NCBI RefSeq assembly: GCF_048128805.1
Contig: NC_136000.1
Coordinates: forward strand, 17,610,354 to 17,674,353
Source of the DNA: Centroberyx gerrardi
Taxonomy: Eukaryota; Chordata; Actinopteri; Beryciformes; Berycidae
DNA: 64,000 nt
Direction: 5' to 3'
The notes beneath the pieces were generated by a model. The model was not told the origin of the DNA and did not search any database. It saw only the letters and a program-made list of their open reading frames with translations. Position 1 is the first letter of the stretch. Every line of letters starts with the position of its first letter. The position numbers and the translations under genes are program-made. This document shows, piece after piece, positions 54,858-64,000 of this stretch.

Positions 54858-57016
54858 GTGAGTGTTGGAGGGGTACAGTATGTTCCTTGTATAGACACAT
54901 GCACTGTCTTGGTCTCTGTCTCTGGTCTGTTTCTCTCTCTTTCTCCTTCTTTCTCTGTCTGTCTCTCATCTCTCTCCGCTCGTGGTAAATGCCCCGCAAC
55001 TAAAGCAGGTGGTGAGCTGTCATCTCATTAAAAAGGATGGTGCCTGTTTGCTCCTCCCCTTTACTACTGTCTGTCTACCATCCTGAAACCCTCCACTGAC
55101 TTCCTACAGAGAATCGGCAACCACTTCCCGCACAGCAGAAACGTGTGTCTTTCCCCATTCACTGCAGAAAACTGTACCTGGAGCTTTGTCTAACTGCTCC
55201 ACGTGCACAACCAGACCCTGCTGCAGTGGTCAGCTGTGGCAGGAGTCCCACACACTATGGGAGGGAGAGGGGTGGGGGTGCTGAACATGGTGTCTGCATA
55301 TGTGTATTGGAGACGTGTGTAATTAAGTATTAAGTGCATGTATTTTTTAATGTGTGTGTTTGTGTCCACAGTGTGAATAAGTTGCTGAAGGGACTGTGTT
55401 CTGTGCGTGATCAGTGTGTGGCCATTTCTGCCTGCCAGACTAGATCGGGGTAAAATGTGTATTTAGACAGGGAGCAATGGCAAGAATGAAGATTAGATGA
55501 TAAAAGCACTAAATACAAGCACAAAAGAGGTGAAACGATGCAGTGAGATTCTTAAAGCAAAAGTGTCTGCCATAGCATAAAGTGAAACATCTGCAAAGCA
55601 CACCCAATAAAAAGAGATTAATCCACAGTGGCTGTATTTTGTGGGCATGGTCAAGACTGTGAATCAGTTCAATTACACATTATAGAGAGAACAGTTTTGC
55701 TGCAGCCCATGGTAAGGTATTTATAGGACCTTGTTAGTGTGGAGCACATTTCCTCAGTGACATGACACAGATTGGCTTGGCTTGGCCTGGTTCAGATCTG
55801 GCCATAGAGAGCAATGAGATAGAAACACAGAACACAGAACGTGCTGAAAATCCACTGAATTTCCCTCTGTCCGGCCCGAACAGTGAAACAATGGCAGTAT
55901 GGCTTTGCTGCATGTGTAGAATACAGATAAGGCACGGACTCCTCTCATTGTAAGCTTCAGTGAATTGAATGCTCAGAGTAGTGCACCCTGCGTGGAGGGA
56001 GACTTTGTATGGGAGAGCGTGTTCTGCTCATTCTCATTCTATAGTGCTGGCGCTCTGCAGTCCCAGGGGGAGTCATGCATCGCCGCACTACCTGCTATCT
56101 CCACCTGTCATGGCTGTCTGTTACTATGGCGATAGGCCATGCACCCCACTCAGGGGAGAGAGGCGGCAGAAAAAGGAGATGGGGTGGAGGAAGAGTGCAA
56201 GAGATGACGGACAGGGCAGAGGGAGGAAGCAGGTGAAAAGGGAAGAGTGACTGACAAGGGCAGGAATGGGGAGGAGGTAGAGAGAATGGAAGAGAGGAGG
56301 AGGAAAAGTGGAAGGAGGTAGAAAGGTTTTATTTTCACAGAGGGTGGCATGCTAGAACAAACATCATCACCTTTGGGATTGTTCCCAACAAAAATAGACT
56401 CATTCTCAAGACGTTTTCTCAGCCCTGTATGGCTTGGGGATGTGAATGGGTTCAGCTGCTGAGCACAGTATCATATCTGTCTGGCAGACAGTTACTTATT
56501 CCCCTGACTCCATTTTACACTGCCTCTGCATATGTTAGCATTAGCATAGAGGGCGTTCCCTTACAAGTGCTCTCACTGTCAGAGCTGACAGCCCTAAACT
56601 GCCTGGCTGTCAACCCAGACAGCACAGGAAAACTAGCTTACTGTCACAACTGTTTACTATTACTGTTAAGTTATGATTTGGAAAATATTCTATTTTCTCA
56701 CCATTCAAAACCACTTTGTGCTCAGTCAGTTGGAGATAAGCAACGCAATTCAATGAGGACATCACTCTTCGGCTCTCTTGGTGTTTCCTTTGGTAGAGAT
56801 CTGTTCATGCCCACTGAGCTAACCAACGGCAAGGAATAACATGACCGAACTCTGTTTTATGGTGAATTTTCCTTTAAATATGCACTGAACTAGAAAGGCG
56901 TCAGATAACTAATTTAGGAACTCTGTGATTTGTCCATGAAATCCATGGCATTTGTATTCACATTGACATGTTCAGAGCTTCAACCTAGCTTAATTATTGA
57001 TGGGAGTTTATGCAGC

Positions 57017-57053
<37 letters not shown>

Positions 57054-57423
57054 CGTGTGTGTGTCTGTCTGTCTGTCTGTGTCTGTGTGTCTGTGCATGA
57101 GCCTAGATTAATATTGATAATGCTTCCTTCCTCTGTGTCTATTAATATTTCAGGTGTAGAAGTGATTATCTCCTGCAGTAATTGGAACTGGTTTTAATAA
57201 CTCACACTGACAGCACAACAAATAACCCACATCACCCACAACCAACAACCACAGGCAAATCATACAGATAGATAGATAGATAGATAGATATGGACAAACG
57301 AAAAGACAGATTAAGAGATAGATATACATATGCATGCATAGATGCAAACATACATACATACATATAAGATAATAAAACTGTATCTGTATCTATTTCTCTC
57401 TCTCGCCCTCTCTCTGTGCATTT

Positions 57424-57441
57424 GGTGTGTGTGTGTGTGTG

Positions 57442-57488
<47 letters not shown>
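57424..57488. repeat. TG microsatellite
   Basis: TG run with one CTATG interruption, in the putative frmd4 intron 1. Confidence 0.9.
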
Positions 57489-57491
<3 letters not shown>

Positions 57492-57878
57492 GTATATGTA
57501 TGTGTAAATCTGCTACCAGATTTGGCTATGTTCACTGTGAGGAGCCAGCTTGTTTTTACTTCTGAGAGACTGTGTAGAAAAGCAGCAGTTTCTTTCTCTC
57601 TTCCTTTCCTTCGTCCCAGTTCCACCTCTAGGGAGTCTCGTGGAGAGGTTAAAGATGGCACTAATAAAATCACTGTAGTGCATTTTACACAAAAATTTCA
57701 TTCGCTCGAATGAAAATGGATGTGACTTCAGTCACGCAGACTCTGGGGGAAGAAAAGAGGTACCACAGGTAACCATCAGTTCAGCGTCTGCGTGGAAAAC
57801 TGCAGGAGAATTCAACAGATGTATTCCATTCACTGTTTCATTGTTACATTTTCACTGTAACCTGTTCAACCCCCCTCT

Positions 57879-57921
<43 letters not shown>

Positions 57922-60330
57922 GACATGCACACATGTATACACTCAGCAAGACTCTCACCAAGCTAATTCAATTGTTTGGCAGGAAGTGACCTTATTCAAT
58001 TACCACAAACAGGAAAATGACGTTTGCTTGTGCTTCGGCACTCGTCTGTTGTGGCTGATACAAATAAATAAATGTAGCAAATTGTGTTTTAGTTCTCCTC
58101 AGGGCTCCATTGGTCTGGAACTAATGTGATTGGCCCAGACTTATAGTAGCTCAGCTATAAAACAGAATGGTCTCATGCCTGTCATACAGACTGGGCCAAG
58201 TGGGGGAGAGCGCCGCTCAATAAGATTGAGAGTCAGGGCCAATATCCTCATATTGTTATGAATGGGCTGTGTCAGAGTAATATGACTGGAAGGGGAATAG
58301 ATGAATGAGTGTGGGGGGATTTTTACTCTATTTTATGCCCTCCATTTTCATTGATTACATTATCAGCCATGGTACCTTTTAGACACGTAATGAGGTGCTA
58401 CCTTGTTTATCATAAGATTTGCACTGCAAGGCTCACAAGCTTGAAAAAGAATAATGAGGGGATTTCCTAGCAGTTGTGTCAGTGTGGAGATGATCTCATA
58501 GCTGATGCAGCGTCTCTCTCTGCCGGCCCATGTGCTGCCTGGTCTGAAGAGCTTCTGTTCTAGCTAAGGATCTGCAGATCAATAACAAGTCTGTCTCCGG
58601 CTAAGACCCACACAGACATGTTGTCATCTGATATTGGAGCAGATACTGGGATCACAAGCTAGTTGGAATCATTGGACCTCGACGGGGCATGCTGAAGCTT
58701 TACCGCTGAGATCTCTATCACAGAGATGTGTGTGACATGGCTCTATCTGCTACAGACAGTTTAAATCAGAGACTTACACTGCAGCATCTGCCTGCCTCAG
58801 AGATGTGACAGCATCTACTTTCATCCTGTACAGTTATTTATGTGATTACACATGGGTCATGATGATGTCATTCCTTTTTTGTTTAAACTAATGTGTGTGA
58901 GCTCGTGATCGTGGGGGGGATTCCTTCCTACTTAAAATCAGAAGTGGGCCAGCTATAGACTCTGCTACCACGCTCATCACTGAGCTGCTTAGCTCCGAGA
59001 AGAGTCTGGACACCGTGGGCGTCACCCTGAAGTGCAAAATTAAATGGCAGCAAAACCGTAGCAGAAATTAAATATGGGTAGTGTGGGGAGTTGCTTTAAA
59101 TCTGTACCTTGCTAATGAGTGTGGGAGGTAAACAACTCCGTCTACAGGATTGATTGAAGCCAACGAGATCTCACAGTGGCTATAAATCAGTGGGTTTAAT
59201 TTTTTGGCGCAGCTAATCCTTGTTTTGTCATAAATTCAACGGGTGCTGGTGCAGTGTCACATGGAATTACGGCTATGATTAGAGAGGGGGGGGGGGGGGG
59301 GAACTACTTTATATGACGCTGAGGGAAATGGGAGCTCAATTTATCTGCCATGTTCTGCTCTGGCTCAGCTTTTTTGAAAATCTCTTGTTTTGTTTGAGTG
59401 GTTGTCTTTTTCCCACGTGCAGGTTTGCAGTTGATCAATATGGATATTGCTATCTGTTCCATTGGGTCCTTGCGAACATAGTTGAGAGAAAGCAGGGCAA
59501 GTGAGTATCTTGACACGCCGAGAAGCTAAGCGGATTATCGTCATGTTGCTAGAGGGCTCTGCTCTGCATACGGAGCACCAGTGGGGGAACGGCGGCGTAC
59601 AACCCCACTGTTCCTTAGCGATACGGCACCGCGCGCGTTCTACTTCATTAGATGCCTTCTCTCTGTTTCCCACATGTGAGAGTGTCCGTGTGGTAGGTGA
59701 CATCACCGCACACCTGCCGAAGCAATTACCACGTCTGGTAGCCTATGACGCGTGGTCTGCACTTTGTTGTGTGAAGTCATGTTAGCGATAATGGAAGGGC
59801 TGTTTATACTTGGCGAGCAACCAGCGAATAACCTATGACCACATGGAGAGAGAGAGAGGCGCGACCCCATACCAAAGACCTTACATTGCCCTTCATGTTG
59901 GCGTCCATGTCTCTTCATTACTGTCCTTCATTCAATTATGCTGTCACTGAGGATGGAGACCAGATGACTCAGTGTGATCGAGCCAGAAGATTCATTCAGT
60001 GCTAATCAAATCACTTGATGACGTGATGCAGTGTGTCTATGCGCTTGTGTGTGCGTGTGTGTGAGTGTTAGCGTTAAAAACTCAGTCAGAACATGGAAAA
60101 AGATAGGTAATTATCAGTGTCTGGATTTGGAATATAATTTGCCCATTTCATTTTTCATTCCAGATTTGATGCACACAACAACAGAGTGTACTGTATGGAT
60201 GGAGGAGGGCTGAACAGTGTGGGGGAGGGTTGGTGTATCCTGGAGCAGAATGACATCATACTGAGATAATTGATTACTGCCCTGTAACAGCAGCAGACGG
60301 GTAGAAGCTGATAAAATTGTGTGCATGTAC

Positions 60331-60372
<42 letters not shown>

Positions 60373-60582
60373 GGAGTAACTGTGGCGTACTTTGTACTTC
60401 TGGCACAGCGAGTTGGCCAAATAGGTGCTTGCACAATAGATATGAATCGATGCAGAGTGTTACAGTAATTCACATCTCATAATCTTTCCTGTCATTTCAC
60501 AAGCACTGTCAGACGCATGTCTGTTCTAATTGGTACCCTCAATGCACATACACATACACAGAACTATGTACGCCCACAGAAC

Positions 60583-60614
<32 letters not shown>

Positions 60615-60772
60615 GAGCTTCATATTACTGCCAATACCAAATGTAATCAATCTCCAGGCTCTCCTGCTGAACCAATTTATCCCCTGTATAGATTTCTAAC
60701 CCCCATGATGATTAGTTGGAGTTAGAAGTACAGGCACAGATGGCATTTCATTTTTGCTATTTCTCATGAATA

Positions 60773-60805
<33 letters not shown>

Positions 60806-63800
60806 TCTACTCTCTGTCTACCACTTACTGTTCCTGTCCTGTTTCCTGCTTTTGTATCTGCCTCAGAGTGTGATCTCCATGAACCGTTTTAAAACTAGAA
60901 GCAATATATTTGTGGCGGAGGTTAGGTGAAGTGAACGAGTGAATGAGTGAGGTGAAGTGAGTTGGACTTGCATATTTGGATTTCTGCTTATCTGCAGTAT
61001 GCTACTTTTTATGTAATGAAAAAACTAATGATTTTCCAGTTCATCATTTTCCTAAAGCTGTGTGAAAAGCCTGGAGTCGGACTGCAGAACAGTCATGCCT
61101 GAGTGATGTTAGCAGTCGGTTCTGCTGATGTCAGCATTCCAGAGCCATGGATCTCTCTGTCTCAGAGTTGCTGCAGGGGGGAAAGAAACATTTTTACTTC
61201 AGGACAGAAAACGCATGCCTTTCATTGTGTGTCAGTTGTGTTTATTCTGTTGTTTCTCTGTGCAAAATGTGACAATGAAATTACTGGTGTAATTCAATGT
61301 ACTGGATTGTTTGTATTGTGTCAAACGGCTAAATTTTGACTATTTATGGCTTAGTGTGGTTTATAAGGGCTTATAATTGCCAGAATAAAGGCTGTTGAGT
61401 ATAGTAAAGTGATTATAATCCTAAACAGCTTAACTGAGAGGAAATCTTGGAGAGCAGTGAAGATAGCAGACAAACCTGCATACGTCTGCACTCCTTCAAG
61501 CTGGATCTTGTAGAAGTAACCCCCATGATAAAAGGAACAGCAACCGCAATGGAAAACTCAAAAATGTTTTTGGCAATGCAATACAATGAAACATTATCAA
61601 TAAACTCTATTCTAGTGAATAAAGGGAAAATCCGCTGTAAAGCATTATCATATAATTCCTATGATCTTAAGCAGTTGAACATGAGCAAGTCTTTCCCAAA
61701 GCTATAACAGCAGGGCCAAAACTAATTGCTCGTCATTACTGTTCTTCCGCTGACAGAAAATTGGAATTTGACATTTTAGACATAGTGAAAGCGTCCTTGG
61801 TGGTTTCATAGTTAACAGGTACACTTTTTGGTTTGTGTTTGCAGAAGTAAAGGCTTGTAGTAACTAATGTAGCCTAATAACTGCAGCATAATGTAATAAC
61901 TTGTCAAAACAAAATAAAAATGTCCATTGTTACCTGATATAATAATAAAGGTCAGACTAATTGTTGAAGTAGAAAAATACAAAGCAATATACGATCCCTA
62001 TAGAGCTCCTTTAACAAGGACATTGGGGAAAAAAGAACAGAATGAAGCCAGCATTGCCTCTCACTTAGAGAAACACTTCAGTGAAGCCTCTAAATCCTAA
62101 CAATTGTAACACACAGTAGCCCATTTGTAACCCAAGTGGCGAAATTAATAGAAAAATTTGGAGAAAAATTCACAGAAAAAATCAGTCCTCTACTGTCTCG
62201 CGGATGCGCAGGTGTAAAAAGCATGTGAACATCTCACGAGTAGGACATGACTGTTTGGCTAGCGGCGGTTCTGAGATCAGTGGCTAGTGGCTACCAAGTC
62301 AAACTCAGGTAATAGTGTCTCAGATATTACACAGTAGGCCTATTAGTTTAGTAGCAGGAGTTTTAACTTGTAGCTATAAACACAGGTTAAATATGTCATA
62401 GCATAATGTTGTTGTAGGCTACCAATAAGTCAAAAATATATAATTTGTGGCAGGCATGATGATGAATGCCTCATGTCTGGAATGTCATGCAAAATGTTGT
62501 TTGCTCTCTTTTTTTTTGTAATAAAAAGTTACATTTTAAACTGGAAAAGCTACACATTTCGAGATTCCTGTTTAGCTAGCTGCTATTAAAACTATCCCCG
62601 TATTCAGAAAAGCTTGTGATGTGTTTTTCACATAAGGAACTCTATCTTATCAATCAAGACAGATCAATCAGCAACATGCCAACAACAGAAGCAATACAAT
62701 GTAAGTGAATTGCCCATATAAAAAGTTGTTCCTGGTTTAAAGGGCAGATTAGCTAATCAGTGTAGTCAGGGTTCAGTCGTTTGCCATTATTCCTTCCATA
62801 GTTTAGATACACATTAACTGGCAGCTTGGAGCATTAGCTTATAACATCACAGATCACAATATGACTGTCAAGACATATTGATTGATTAGTAATCATTAAT
62901 GGATGATTTCATCTTTCAACTATAAATAGGCTAATACTCTGATTGACAGTCTCAGTCAGTCTTGTTGGCTGAGCGGACTGTAGTGATGTATTTTGCTGAG
63001 CGGTTGGTTTTGCAGTTTGAGCCGATGCAACATGTCTGACTTTATCTAAGTGATGCAGGAATCAACTTTGACGCTCTAAAAACTCTTTCTAGCAGGCTAC
63101 ACTGTACACAAATAAGATGTGTATTATTTGTTAGAATTATTACATTTGCACTTGGTTTTCAAACATAGAAAGTGGAGCAGAGCTGACAACGAGACCCCTG
63201 AGAGTAGTGTAAGTCGAGTAGTAATTCAATAAGAAAATAGGTCTGAATGAAAGATGGGGTTAATACTTAAATGTTGTACTGGTCAACTTCTCCGAAGAAA
63301 CAGATGGCGAGCTTGAAACTAGCAAGCTAGTTTTCACTTGTTTTACATTTTGACAAGTAACAGTATTATCTGGGTGTTATTACATTGTCAGTTGCCACAA
63401 GGTTGAATGTAAAAACTATCTTTGAGTCCACAAAGTCCTGGACACAGCTCCAGGTTATATGCTGATTGGTTCTCTGTTTTCCAGCTTTGAAAGTTGTTCA
63501 TGATCACCGTATTGATTGGCCTGTCTAAGATCAAAGGAACATCAAATGGAAATTCTGCTTCAGGGTGGATTTGGTTATAATCTTTGTGGAATTGTGGAAG
63601 ATTACAAAATTGTGGAGATTGCGGAAGATTAGAAATGTTACTGTTTTTTTTTTGTGTTTTTTTTTACTCTGCAGCCCCTAAGAATTTCACTTTCTGCAGA
63701 GAGTGAAAGAGGAAGAGAAAAAGTGGAAGCCAGAGAGCAAGAGTATAGGAACAAGCAAGAAAGATGGCTCTCATTCCTCACCACATGCATAAATGTATAA

Positions 63801-63810
63801 GGGCTGGTGT

Positions 63811-63812
<2 letters not shown>

Positions 63813-63852
<40 letters not shown>
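63813..63852. repeat. TG microsatellite
   Basis: Pure TG run in the putative frmd4 intron 1. Confidence 0.9.
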
Positions 63853-63855
<3 letters not shown>

Positions 63856-64000
63856 CAGTTTTATCGGAGTGTGCATTTGACCAGAGCACACCATTAAATC
63901 CTCTGAGTTGTTTACTCTGCAGCCTGTTTAAGGACTATTGATGAGCTGCAGAGGGGAAGGCACCTCAATTCTAATTGACTTCACCACAGTATCTGCTCGC

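Larger units (their letters stand above)
54858..64000 (+). other. Putative frmd4 intron 1 (open at the window end)
   Basis: More than 9 kb without a recognisable exon on either strand. It contains TG runs (57021-57070, 57424-57488, 60336-60370, 63813-63852), CA runs (57883-57919, 60585-60610), a GATA run (57267-57289), a poly-G at 59286-59300 and a TC/CA tract near 60773-60805. A very long first intron is typical of FRMD4A. Confidence 0.5.

Overview
The window looks like a gene-rich stretch of a ray-finned (teleost, probably percomorph) fish chromosome. Introns are short and bounded by GT-AG, dinucleotide microsatellites are abundant, small DNA transposons (hAT-type with 8-bp target duplications, foldback elements) and tRNA-derived SINE-like sequences are interspersed, and the gene products are vertebrate. 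Species cannot be read from the sequence. No bacterial or viral gene was seen.

Layout, left to right. 1-4350: intergenic, full of simple repeats. 4380-6540 (+): leptin, with a TATA box, a non-coding exon 1 and two coding exons. 7698-17074 (-): rbm28, 20 coding exons, tail-to-tail with leptin. 19975-21963 (-): a DUF829 (TMEM53-like) alpha/beta-hydrolase-fold gene. 26954-31828 (+): prrt4, two coding exons. 35043-42608 (-): impdh1, 15 exons, including an N-terminally extended first exon. 44927-48651 (-): a RIP-family kinase joined by splicing to a C-terminal CARD. 54813-54857 (+): the first coding exon of an FRMD4A-type FERM-domain gene, whose first intron fills the rest of the window.

The order lep-rbm28-prrt4-impdh1 matches the human 7q32 block (LEP-RBM28-PRRT4-IMPDH1, from memory), which supports the leptin call independently of its fast-evolving sequence. 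The DUF829 gene lies inside this block, and the kinase-CARD and frmd4 genes follow it. They are not part of the human block as I recall it. The genes do not form one pathway: endocrine hormone, nucleolar RNA-binding protein, putative hydrolase, membrane protein, purine-synthesis enzyme, innate-immune kinase and cell-polarity scaffold.

Most noteworthy: (1) a compact 451-residue RIPK2/RIPK3-like kinase with an ASC-like CARD, exon phases matching throughout; (2) its putative first intron, filled with nested DNA transposons including an 828-bp foldback palindrome; (3) an in-frame impdh1 exon flanked on both sides by UG repeats, with the acceptor-side repeat where a polypyrimidine tract should be; (4) three hAT-type elements with exact 8-bp target duplications; (5) a hexanucleotide-coded Ala-Pro tract between RRM1 and RRM2 of rbm28. 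All exon models come from reading splice sites and frames by eye; no alignment or transcript data were used.
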